From contig NW_019773513.1 of NCBI RefSeq assembly GCF_001039355.2, positions 2,095,419 through 2,159,418 on the forward strand: 64,000 nt of DNA. The letters are read 5' to 3'. Position 1 is the first letter of the stretch. Each line of letters begins with the position of its first letter. Below the pieces are notes generated by a model. That model was not told where the DNA came from. It worked only from the letters and a program-made list of their open reading frames with translations, and ran no database searches. Below, one piece after another: positions 36,501-47,549 of the stretch. Position numbers and translations under genes: made by a program. The stretch comes from Lingula anatina. Lineage: Eukaryota > Brachiopoda > Lingulata > Lingulida > Lingulidae.

Positions 36501-38568
36501 ACGGAAATTGGATTGCTATTCGGGTAAAGTGAATAAAGTATAAGAAAACAATATAATTTCTAAGATATAGTTGCCAAAAATTCTATTTTTTATTATTGAA
36601 ATAAGTGACAGCAGAAGGCCTAAAAAGACTAAAAACTCTTTAAAAACCTTTTGGATCCTTTAAAACTTAAAAGTCTACAGTTACTCGGAAAGAAAAGAAT
36701 GTCCGACCACTAGGTAAAATTCAGCCGTAAATCCCGTAAATCATCCTAAAATATACATGTAGGCGATACCTGTAACCTATTCTTCGGGTAGCCTACTTGA
36801 AGGCAAGCAATAGGCTACCGAGGTATGCCAAGCCTACCTGTGCCTCGAACACAATTGTCATCCATTACATTTATTTAACTAATTCCATTTTTATCGTAAG
36901 ATAACATTTTAAACGAAAGTTGAAATATATTTTTTATTTATTTTTCTTTTTTGCAATGCTCTTTTCCCAAAAGGAAAGGACAAAAAGGTGAAGATGCACA
37001 ATACGCCCATCTTTTCAAATTGTTTTATGGCTTTATTGCAATTGGTTTTGACTTTGTTCTTTTTTTTAACAGGAACCTCGACTTCATCAATGTTATGGCG
37101 TACGACTTGCATAGCCATCGTCATTTGAGCCATCACAGTCCAATGGACAAACAGGTAGGTCTATGCTTCTGGCAGTATCGTAGCCTAATTAGTGATTATA
37201 CAACGCCCGTCAGCCTCTTTAAGACACTGATAACTTGTTATTAAAATTCGGCAACTCTGACATAATTCATTTTTATTTTTGATTTTAAATTTATTTCTGC
37301 TAACCACTCCTCCTCTCTCACTCTTTTTATTTGTCTTAGTAGTTACTTTACAATAAAAAAAACTTAAAAAATAAACCGCAGCTTCATTTTGCAGAGAGAA
37401 ACGATCAAACATCTCCAATCCCTCGGGGCACCTGCAAGCAAGTTGATCCTCGGAATCGCGACATATGGCCGCTCAAACACTTTGTCAGGCAGCAGCCTCC
37501 ACGGCATGGGAGATGTGGTCACAGGCGCGGGCAAACCAGGCGTCTTCACCAAGCAGGGCGGCATACTGGCCTACTACGAGGTAAACTTCGTACATGATTT
37601 ATTTTTCTGTTCGTATAAGTGAACTATAGTTTTCCTTTGTTTGATTTAATTTCAGAAAAATTTTACTTTGATTTGATTTGTAAATACAGCTGGCAAAAGC
37701 ATTATGTGCGTAGACTTGTGCACGGACATGAGCACTGTTCACAGCCCAATCGAAGACCAAACTGCACTTTGCCCACTGGTATACGTCTTATCATTAAATA
37801 CATACTTCCATATAAGGTTTGTACCTATCGTAAAGACAGTGACTGGCAAGAGAAGGTCCATCCCACGCAGCAGGTGCCCTATGGTTGGCTTGGGTACCAA
37901 TGGGTGGGGTTTGATGACGTCACAAGTGTGGGAAGAAAGGTAAGAGTTACCTGATAAACCACGTAAGTGATTATTGTACGTGGTGATGTAAGTTTCCATT
38001 AATCGGTTACTATGATAACTTGTATCACTCAAGCATAATATGTCTTTGTTTGTTAAACAGGTCATTGTTTTAGCGTTTTCGTGATGACTTCCATGTCATA
38101 ATCAAAATTATGATTTTTTTCATATACTGAAACGGATACCAAACTGCTCTGTCTTCTTTTTGCTAAGACCAGTAATACATGTAGTGATTTCCCACAAGCT
38201 TATGGGACTTCTCTAAAGAGCTTTTTGTGATTGCTTCATGTTTATACACTAACCTGTAATTTTTATTCATCTTTTAATGACTAAATAAATTTATGTATGA
38301 ATTTATTAATAAAATCATATTCTACTAAAAGTCACATTTGTCTTAAAAAAAAAAAAAAAACAGAAACGTAAGGCAGTGTTTCGTTTCGTTACAGGCAAAT
38401 TATATATGCACTGAGCAGCTTGGTGGGGTCATGATTTGGACGCTGGACTTCGACGACTTTACTGGGGGAACTTGTGGGGAGGGAAAGTACCCTCTGGTTC
38501 GCGCGGCCAAGGATGTCCTCAGTAAGCCAAGCTGCTTTGAAGAGACCGAGGCCGGCGGAAAATTGTGA
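33588..38568 (+). CDS. secreted GH18 chitinase, nine exons, 394 aa
   Basis: Exons 33588-33608, 33875-33926, 34299-34484, 34743-34978, 35282-35406, 37073-37154, 37395-37580, 37817-37939 and 38395-38568 (TGA) join in frame. The first two encode a signal peptide (VCLFLLIIICSWDLVNA). The catalytic DxxDxDxE motif is intact (FDGLDYDWEYP), so it should hydrolyse beta-1,4 chitin. Other GH18 strands are visible: KVLLAVGGWTHG, LDFINVMAYDLH, KLILGIATYGRS, GGILAYYE and GGVMIWTLDFDDFTGGTCGE. The stretch between HHSPMDKQ and RETIKHLQSLGAPASKL looks roughly a dozen residues shorter than in typical chitinases, and there is no C-terminal chitin-binding domain. Likely roles are digestion, cuticle/shell matrix or immunity; the sequence does not decide. 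Candidate AATAAA signals lie at 39371 and 39480. Confidence 0.9.
35529..35615 (-). tRNA. tRNA-Lys (anticodon TTT) with a 14-nt intron
   Basis: The cloverleaf is intact: acceptor GCCCGGA against TTCGGGC, D-arm/A-box TAGCTCAGTCGG, anticodon stem CAGA/TCTG, T-arm CAGGG-TTCGAGT-CCCTG and discriminator G. Removing 14 nt (35565-35578) after position 37 leaves a standard 73-nt tRNA with loop CTTTTAA. A TTTT pol III terminator follows a few bases after the 3' end. It is antisense within chitinase intron 5. Confidence 0.85.
36020..36830. repeat. cluster of TAGGCCTA palindromic octamers
   Basis: At least six TAGGCCTA or GTAGGCCTA sites plus many partial forms (TAGCCTAC, TAGGCTAC) are concentrated in 0.8 kb of chitinase intron 5. 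Confidence 0.75.
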
Positions 38569-41023
38569 TGTAACGTTTTGAAAAGTTGCACAAAACCATG
38601 AGTGAGACTAAAAAGGCGCTATGTATAACTTTGAAAAACATAAGAAAAAGACAGAGAAGTGTTAAACGCCATATCTGAATAGTTACTATTACTCGACATT
38701 AATTTAGATTGTAATTATCTCTCGATATGAATTTGAAAAGCGCGGTCACTTGTCACAGCTTCAACGTTGGAAAAAAGGAAAGGAAAGAATTGTGTTTGGT
38801 GAGAGGCACAGCCAGATAAACACAACCACCCCGTACTAGCGTAGTTTCTTGTGCCCTAGCTGGTTTCAACGACGCGTTTTCTAAATAAGAAATCTTCAGT
38901 CTTTTTACGTAAAAGTAAATTTTCAAGATTTGCATTTGCGAAAAGTAAACAAAAGTTTTCTTAAATAGTTGTTTTGTTCAAATTTCCAAAACTAAGTGCC
39001 GGATTTGAACTACAAGGATTTCCTCATGTGCTTAAAACTGAAATCGAACTTGGAAGATGATGCACAATAGCAGCAAGAGGTATATGTACCTACATGTACC
39101 TACATGGAAGAACTTTTAAAAACTCGAAACCTTACCTGGCTGGCCTGTGCGATATAATTTTCATAAGAAATTGCTTGTAATGGTATACATTTGCAAGCAT
39201 TCAGTAAAGTTTTTTTTAATTCTGAGAAACATGTAATTGTGATGTTTCCTGGCCTCTGTTTTTAATGTACAATTTTTATGTGAAGTTAAACAAAAATTAA
39301 ATTATCATTACCTTTTCTTATGTCTTCATGCGTCTTAGAAAGATGTAAAATGAGTTTTCACTATAATATTAATAAATATGTCTCTGTCTAATTCTATGCA
39401 TTTTTCTTAATTATGTCAGGCGAGAATTTTTGCACAGAATGACGATAGAAAGATATTTTATTTATTTTTATCAGTTTAAAATAAAGTCCACTATTCTATA
39501 TTCATTATTTCTCATAAGGAAAACGCGTGAAGGTATATCTGCCTTCGTACGGGCGCCCACCAAATACCCCGCTAATAGACCGGCTTACTGGAAGTAATTG
39601 CTTCGATTCATTTCCAAATTGTGCTTTTTGTTGCCAAAGTTTATCAAAGCGTGTTTTGAAAATGTTTTCTCAAAAGATAAAGAAAGGGTGTCTTGTTTAC
39701 GCCGTTAAAAACATATGCTATCTTTCAGTTGAGTTTGCCGTACAAATTAGTGGCACGCTGTATCATTGATCGCGTTTGGAAGCTTGGAAACACAAACAGT
39801 CCTAGGTTAACAATGTTGTCATTGTCCTCCGCTTAAATCAGCAAACCGATTGAAAACCAAACAAAATGGGCGCTTTTGTTATACACTTGGTTGAACTGAA
39901 CTAAACCTTAAGCATTGAACAATATCATTTTGGAATCTGAGAAGAAAAGGGAACACAGATTGTAACTTTATCGCACCAACAGAGACGCAGCAAGAGTGAC
40001 ACATGGCGTTAAGGTAGGCCACCGTCGCGAGCAGGTAATACCTGCACTGAATAGATTATCATCACTCGTTTTACGACAGATTTATATTCTCCGAAGGTGT
40101 TAGATACCATAGTCTCCATAGCGCACATTAGGCCTATCGTAAGTCGTTATCCTTCGAATCCTTTACAGCCACCGTTTGATGTAGTCTGACCGGGAGACAC
40201 TGGACCCTTATTTTCAAATGAAAGGTAGGGTCAAAATCTTTTCACTTTTTGGAAAATCCTATGAATCTAGATAACTCCTTTAAAACATCCACTTCAAAAT
40301 TCTTGAGTGCCAACCTAGCGACCTATGCAATTTGATCTGTCCTTGGTGTATTTGTCAATGTATTAGCCCCCAAACGAAACTGATGGCACTGTGGATTATT
40401 GCGTTTGTTTTGGCCGTGTATTAGCTTGGTAACTATTTAACATGCCACTGGTAGAAGTAGGTGCTGTCTTTCTGTAGAGCTAATTAATGCTTTATTCATG
40501 GTTAGACAGAAACTGGGGTGGTAACTAGGGGGTTTGTCTATTAAAGCTGGCATTACTGCCAGCTTCATTATCATAAGTTGAACGAGAGCAGTGGGACGGA
40601 TGGTTTTAACGGGAAGATCACAATTTGAAGGTACTTATAGTTATCCTTCTCGTGACACGAGTCTTAAGGCTCTGCAACACCTAGCCTTGGACCTAAATAG
40701 AGAAGCTCTATTTAGGTCCAAGACCTAGCGTAAAGAAACATGAGTATATTAAGTGACATCCAACTTTGATCGTATGAAATCACCGCTTCCATCATACTAA
40801 AAAGAATATGTAATAGCTAGTCTAAGCGTAAAAAATAGTTTTTGAACATGCTCAAAACATTTTATCTCCCTCTGGTTTTATATCCGACAACGTTTGCCTG
40901 CGTACTCAGGACGTATACGGCGTAAGTCTATCGAACCTCTCGCTTTTTTCTGCTTATAATATGGGTGGTTTTTCTTATACGTAAGAGCTATATGCTAGGT
41001 GTGACAGTACCTTTACAGGGGGT
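36941..41023. repeat. copy 1 of the ~4 kb chitinase 3' duplication
   Basis: From within intron 5 through the 3' exons and about 2.4 kb of flank, this segment matches 41031-44837 with scattered substitutions and indels. It ends at the base before the single N at 41024. Confidence 0.9.
40679..40728. mobile_element. 38-bp palindromic insertion with 6-bp duplication
   Basis: In copy 1 a 38-bp near-perfect hairpin (40685-40722) is flanked on both sides by ACCTAG. Copy 2 has a single ACCTAG at the matching site (about 44536). The pattern is an insertion with target duplication, or the uncut precursor of a small foldback element. Confidence 0.7.
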
Positions 41024-41024
41024 N
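41024..41024. other. single N at a duplication junction
   Basis: An ambiguous base sits exactly where copy 1 ends and copy 2 begins, which suggests a contig join rather than a sequencing ambiguity. Confidence 0.85.
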
Positions 41025-41030
41025 TTTCTA

Positions 41031-44000
41031 TTTTTTTCTTTTTTGCAATGCTCTTTTCCCAAAAGGAAAGGACAAAAGGGTGAAGATGCACAATACGCCC
41101 ATCTTTTCAAATTGTTTTATGGCTTTATTGCAATTGGTTTTGACTTTCTTCTTTTTTTGAACAGGAACCTCGACTTCATCAATGTCATGGCGTACGACTT
41201 GCATAGCCATCGTCATTTGAGCCATCACAGTCCAATGGACAAACAGGTAGGTCTATGCTTCTGGCAGTATCGTAGCCTAATTAGTGATTATACAACGCCC
41301 GTCAGCCTCTTTAAGACACTGATAACTTGTTATTAAAATTCGGCAACTCTGACATAATTCATTTTTATTTTTGATTTTAAATTTATTTCTGCTAACCACC
41401 CCTCCTCTCTCACTCTTTTTACTTGTCTTAGTAGTTAGGCCTACTTTACAATAAAAAAAACTTAAAAAATAAACCGCAGCTTCATTTTGCAGAGAGAAAC
41501 GATCAAACATCTCCAATCCCTCGGGGCACCTGCAAGCAAGTTGATCCTCGGAATCGCGACATATGGCCGCTCATACACTATGTCAGGCAGCAGCCTCCAC
41601 GGCATGGGGGATGTGGTCACAGGCGCGGGCAAACCAGGCGTCTTCACCAAGCAGGGCGGCATACTGGCCTTTTACGAGGTAAACTTCGTACATGATTTAT
41701 TTTTCTGTTCGTTTAAGTGAACTATAGTTTTCCTTTGTTTGATTAAATTTCAGAAAAATTTTACTTTGATTTGATTTGTAAATACGGTCATTGACAGCTG
41801 GCAAAAGCATTATGTGCGTAGACCTGTGCACGGGCACGAGCACTTTTCACAGCCCATTGAAAAACCAAACTGCACTTTGCCTACTGGTATACGTCTTATC
41901 ATTAAATACATACTTCCATATAAGGTTTGTACCTATCGTAAAGACAGTGACTGGCAAGAGGAGGTCCATCCCACGCAGCAGGTGCCCTATGGTTGGCTTG
42001 GGTACCAATGGGTGGGGTTTGATGACGTCACAAGTGTGGGAGGAAAGGTAAGAGTTACCTGATAGGGCCTAAATCACGGCAGTGATTATTGTACGTGGTG
42101 ATGTAAGTTTCCATTAATCTGTAACTATGATAACTTGTATCACTCAATCAAAATATGTTTTTGTTTGTTTAAAAGGTCATTGTTTTAGCATGTTAGTGGT
42201 GACTTCCATGTCATCATCAAATTACAAGTATTTTCATATACTGAAACGGATACCAAACTGGCAAGGTTTGGCTTCTTTTTGTTAACACCATTGATTTAAT
42301 TCGCACAAGCTTATGGGACTTCTCTTAAGAGCTTTTTGTAATTGCTTTATGTTTATACCCTAACCTGTAATTTTATTAATCTTTTAATGACTCAGTAAAT
42401 TAATGAATGAATTTATAAATCAAATCATATTCTACTAAAAGTTACATTTGTCTTTAAAAAAAAAACAAAAAACAGAAACGTAAAGTAGTGTTTCGTCTTG
42501 TTCCAGGCAAATTATATATGCACAGAGCAGCTTGGCGGGGTCATGATTTGGACACTGGACTTCGACGACTTTACTGGGGGATCTTGTGGTGAGGGAAAGT
42601 ACCCTCTGGTTCGCGCGGCCAAGGATGTCCTCAGTAAGCCAAGCTGCTCTGAAGAGACCGAGGACGGCGAAAAATTGTGATGTAACGTTTTGAAAAGTTG
42701 CACAAAACCATGAGTGAGACTAAAAAGGCGCTATGTAAAACTTGGAAAAACATAAGAAAAAGACAGAGAAGTGTTGAACGCCATATCTGAATCGTTACTA
42801 TTACTCGACATTGATTTAGATTGTAATTATCTCTCGATATGAATTTAAAAAGCGCGGTCACATACCACAGCTTTAACGTTGGAAAAAAGGAAAGAAAAGA
42901 ATTGTGTTTGGTGAGAGGCACAGCCAGATAAATACAACCACCCCGTACTAGCGTAGTTTCTTGCGCCCTAGCTGGTTTCAACGATGCGTTTTCTAAATAA
43001 GAAATCTTCAGTCTTTTTACGCGTGCAAAAGTAAAAATTTCAAGATTTGCGAAAAGTAAACAAAAGTTTTCTTAAATTGAAACATGTAATTATGATGTTT
43101 CATGCCTCTGTTTTTAATGTGCAATTTTTATGTGAAGTTAAACAAAAATTTAATTATCATTACCTTTTCTTATGTCTTCATGCGCCTTAGAAAGATGTGA
43201 ACTGAGTTTTCACTAGATATTAATAAATATGTCTCTGTCTAATTCTATGCACTTTTCTTAATTATGTCCGGCGAGAATTTTTGCACAGAAGGACGTCATC
43301 ACTCAAAAGAAAGATATTTTATTGATTTTATCAGTTTAAAATAAAGTTCATTATTCTATTCTTTTTTCTAATAAGGAAAACGCGTGAAGGTATATCTGCC
43401 TTCGTACGGGCGCCCACCAAATACCCCGCTAACAGACCGGCTTGCTAAAAGTAATTGGTTCAATACATTTCCAAATTATGCTTTTTGTTGCCAAAGTTTA
43501 TCGAAGCGTGTTTTGAAAATGTTTTCTCAAAAGATAAAGAAAGGCTGTCTTGTTTACGCCGTTAAAAACATATGCTATCTTTCAGTTGAGTTTGCCGTAC
43601 AAATTAGTGGCACGCTGTATCATTGATCGCGTTTGGAAGCTTGGAAACACAAACAGTCCTAGGTTAACAATGTTGTCATTGTCCTCCGCTTAAATCAGCA
43701 AACCGATTGAAAACCAAAACGAAATGGGCGCTTTTGTTATACACTTGGTTGAACTGAACTAAACCTTAAGCATTGAACAATATCAGTTTGGAATCTGAGA
43801 AGAAAAGGGAACACAGATTGTAACTTTATCGCACCAACAGAGACGCAGCAAGAGTGACACATGGCGTTAAGGTAGGCCACCGTCGCGAGCAGGTAATACC
43901 TGCACTGAATGGATTATCATCACTCGTTTTACAACAGATTTATATTCTCCGAAGGTGTTAGATACCATAGTCTCCATAGCGCACATTAGGCCTATCGTAA

Positions 44001-44837
44001 GTCGTTATCCTTCGAATCCTTTACAGCCACCGTTTGATGTAGTCTGACCGGGAGACACTTATTTTTAAATGAAGGTATGGCCAAAATCTTTTCACTTTTT
44101 TTGAAAATCCTATGAATCTATAGATAACTCCTTTAAAACATCCACTTCAAAATTCTTGAGTGCCAACCTAGCGACCTATGCAATTTGATCTGTCCTTGGT
44201 GTGTTTGTCAATGTATTAGCCCCCAAACGAAACTGATGGCACTGTGGATTATTGCGTTTGTTTTGGCCGTGTATTAGCTTGGTAACTATTTAACATGCCA
44301 CTGGTAGAAATAGGTGCTGTCTTTCTGTAGAGCTTATTAATGCTTTATTCATGGTTAGACAGAAACTGGGGTGGTAACTAGGGGGTTTGTCTATTAAAGC
44401 TTGTATTACTGCCAGCTTCATTATCATAAGGTGAACGAGAGCAGTGGGACGGATGGTTTTAACGGGAAGATCACAATTTGAAGGTACTTATAGTTATCCT
44501 TCTCGTGACACGAGTCTTAAGGCTCTGCCGCACACCTAGCGTAAAGAAACATAGGAGTATCCTAAGTGACATCCAACTTTGATCGTATGAAATCACCGCT
44601 TCCATCATATTAAAAAGGATATGTAATTAGCTAGTCTAAGCGTAAAAAGTTGTTTTTGAACATGCTCAAAACATTTTATCTCCCTCTGGTTTTATATCCG
44701 ACAACGTTTGCCTGCGTACTCAGGACGTATACGGCGTAAGTCTATCGAACCTCTCGCTTTTGTCTGCTTATAATATGGGTGGTTTTTCTTATACGTAAGA
44801 GCTATATGCTAGGTGTGACAGTACCTTTACAGGGGGT
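41031..44837. repeat. copy 2 of the ~4 kb chitinase 3' duplication
   Basis: Matches copy 1 almost throughout, but lacks about 260 bp present near 38965-39228 in copy 1. The right end matches the right end of copy 1, and unique sequence follows. Confidence 0.9.
41165..42680 (+). pseudogene. second set of chitinase exons 6-9 (no 5' part)
   Basis: Exons 41165-41246, 41493-41678, 41925-42047 and 42507-42680 have the same lengths and splice phases as the last four exons of the complete gene and stay open to the TGA. Residue changes include RSNTL to RSYTM, LAYYE to LAFYE, GTCGE to GSCGE, and the C-terminal tail. Exons 1-5, including signal peptide and catalytic motif, are absent, so it cannot be an independent chitinase. 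It is either an allelic contig end left in the assembly or an alternative 3' exon cassette. The first is more likely because of the N at its border. Confidence 0.7.
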
Positions 44838-45822
44838 TTACATAACGACAGGCGAAGGAACAGAAGAAGAGGGTAGCTATTCTCTGCCGACTGCAGCCCT
44901 AGGACTTTAAAGTGGACCCATTTAGACTTTTTTAGAAATGGTGTCTGCAACTGTGCTTTTTGAGAGTAAAAGTTTTAAGGAATGAAATCATTTACTTCAA
45001 AAGGATATACTTTGTTTTTAATTTCAAGTTTATCCAATGCATTCAGGTCTGACACATAGAAACCAAAATGAAGTACAGACATGTATTTCATATCTGCTGT
45101 AAGCCCTTTATACGCTTTGTAGTAATAATAATAACAGCGATGATAATTAGAATAATATTAATATTTTATTATTATCATAATCTTTAGATAGCACATTCCA
45201 TTTTCACTTAATTCAGTGCACTTTACAATTAAGATATAAAATATCCTCAAAGCTTATATGAATGAAATACAGACTTACTATAAAAAAGAATAATAAATTC
45301 TAGCCTACAGGCTGGTTATGGTGAAAAGGGTACGACTACTGCTTGATTTATATATTGGTGGGCTGTGAGTACCACATGCATTGTATGTACAGAAAAGGCT
45401 CCAGAAGAAAATCGTTGCAGTGAAATCTCATTTTGCTTTCATTGTTGACATACGCTAAATGGTGGGGATTAATATTGATTGAATAGCAATTTTTCATTAG
45501 AAGTATGGCATTTAATATGGCCTAAAGTTGTAAAGGACGTGCTTTAGATACAAAACATATGAATGATTAATTTGGTTTCCTTGCGTACAAGCAGGGGTAT
45601 TAACTCCTCATTCCAGACAGAGTGTAATGAAAAGCTCTTCAATAAAACTTCACGACTTATTTTACCTTAATCGGGTTATTGAGATAAGAATGTCTTGAAT
45701 ACTCTATCACAGTATTTTTTGTATTTTATGGACTTCTTTAATGTCTCTCCTGTAAAAAAATTATATAGAAATGCCACTCAAAACAATGCAATAATGCATT
45801 AATCTATATTTTTTATTTGCAG
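44838..45822. other. intergenic region upstream of the RING gene
   Basis: AT-rich, no supported gene. A TTTGCAG acceptor ends at 45822, so a 5' UTR exon of the RING gene may begin at 45823. A poly(A) run lies at about 45888-45911, just before the ATG. Confidence 0.5.
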
Positions 45823-45923
45823 ATAGCCTTATGACCTCTCACTTGGAAAATCCAGGCGCCAAAACAAGCCTTATGATGTGAGGGCCAAAAAAAAAAAAAA
45901 AAAAAAAAAAAAGACATCCAAAA

Positions 45924-47511
45924 ATGGGACTAGACAAAGCATTATTTCACGAAAATGTCCCAGGGGACCTCATTTGCGGTATTTGTCGGCAGGTTTTTGA
46001 CGACCCAGTGTCTAATGTATGTCCACACGTTTTTTGTTTGAAATGTATTTCCCAACGTCTGCGCCATAATTCGTCTCGCGTCTGTCCAGTGTGCCATAAG
46101 CGCTTAAAGGCTGCTCCAGCATCGCCGCCGAAAGAATTAGTTGACAGAATTCTTACTATGAAAATTAACTGCACGAGCAAATGTGGAGAAGTGTTTGAGT
46201 TACGCGAGCTTAAAGGCCATTTGAATTCCATTTGTCTAAATGCCTTGGTTGATTGTGACTATGAGGAGAAAGGGTGTAAAGAAAAAATGTTACGTAAAAA
46301 TCTCCCGGAACACCTGAAACAATGTCTTTATAGAAAAACGACCTGCGAAGCCTGTGGTTATAAGTGCCTGGTCAAGGATTTGGCAACACATCAACATAAG
46401 AAGAAATGCTTGCAGATTAAACTGAAACAGGACATAATTTCTAGCGTTCGGAATGCGAACAAAGAAATAAAACATCACTGTAAATCACTACGAGACGCCC
46501 GTTATCATTTAAAGCAAGAGGAGCGCAAGGAGAGACAAGCGCGGCGACAATCTCGATTGAATTCTGCCGCTTCCTACAGATCAGCAACAGGTTCTCTCAT
46601 GAGCAGCCGTAAAAACTACGCAAACGGTAGGGGAAATTACGACGACGTTACGTCCTCGACATCAAGAGTGACCAGTGGCTATAGCGTGCGCTCATACGCC
46701 AGCTCTAAACCTCCACTTCTTGGTCCTAGGGGGTCCATCTCCGGAGGGTCAAAGTTTTTGCCTGCTGGCACAGGTGATACAAGCGTAGTGGGCGTAGAAA
46801 GGGGCGCGGCCCGTCAAATGACGCCACGCGCACCTCACCCTTCCCGAAATGAAGACCTGTCCCCTAGAGAAAGGCTGTGGTGTCTACGGTGCGACAAGCC
46901 GTTCTTAATGAAGAGCAACCATAGTTCGGCCTGTTCTTTTCACAGAGGGGTAAGTTAACACGAAAATTTACCCCGAATAATTTTTATTACGACTTAATGT
47001 TTCACCTATAAGAATCTCATTGTCATACTGTTATTTCCAACCAAACTCCTCATTGTGTATATAAATTATTTTAAGAGTTGTAAAACCCGATTAAAAGTCA
47101 GTCGTTCATCAAGGTAAAATTAATTCATGAGGCAGCTGTTTTCGAACTTTCTTCAATGATATCTGATGTGGAAATTTTGACCTTTTATTTCATTTTCCAA
47201 TTCCTTTGATTCTACCAAACAGCCGGTAAGTACTCCTTATTCCAAATGAATTTTGTAATTTTTAATCGTAGAAGATTGCTAGATTGTTATCAGCACATCC
47301 TCGTGACTCGATTATAACTTTATCTTTTAAAATGTTAGAACTGCCATATGAAAATACTGGTAACGGGATGGGATTTGGCAAAAATTCTGTAATCAGATTG
47401 TCTGTCCACATGTATTGAATTAATTTGCAAAATGAACAGTGCCGCGAGCCGGGATTGAACCAGCGACCTTCAGATAACTGGTGATATCTTATCTTATGCT
47501 ACATAAGCCGA

Positions 47512-47549
<38 letters not shown>

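Noticed and set aside
37619-37816. Upstream extension of chitinase exon 8
   Set aside because: The acceptor at 37815-37816 joins exon 7 to VCTYRKDSDW exactly as the family requires; the upstream frame has no GH18 similarity.
47083-47123. A 12-nt microexon (TCGTTCATCAAG) in the first RING-gene intron
   Set aside because: AG and GTAAAA flank it, but there is no pyrimidine tract and the donor is weak.
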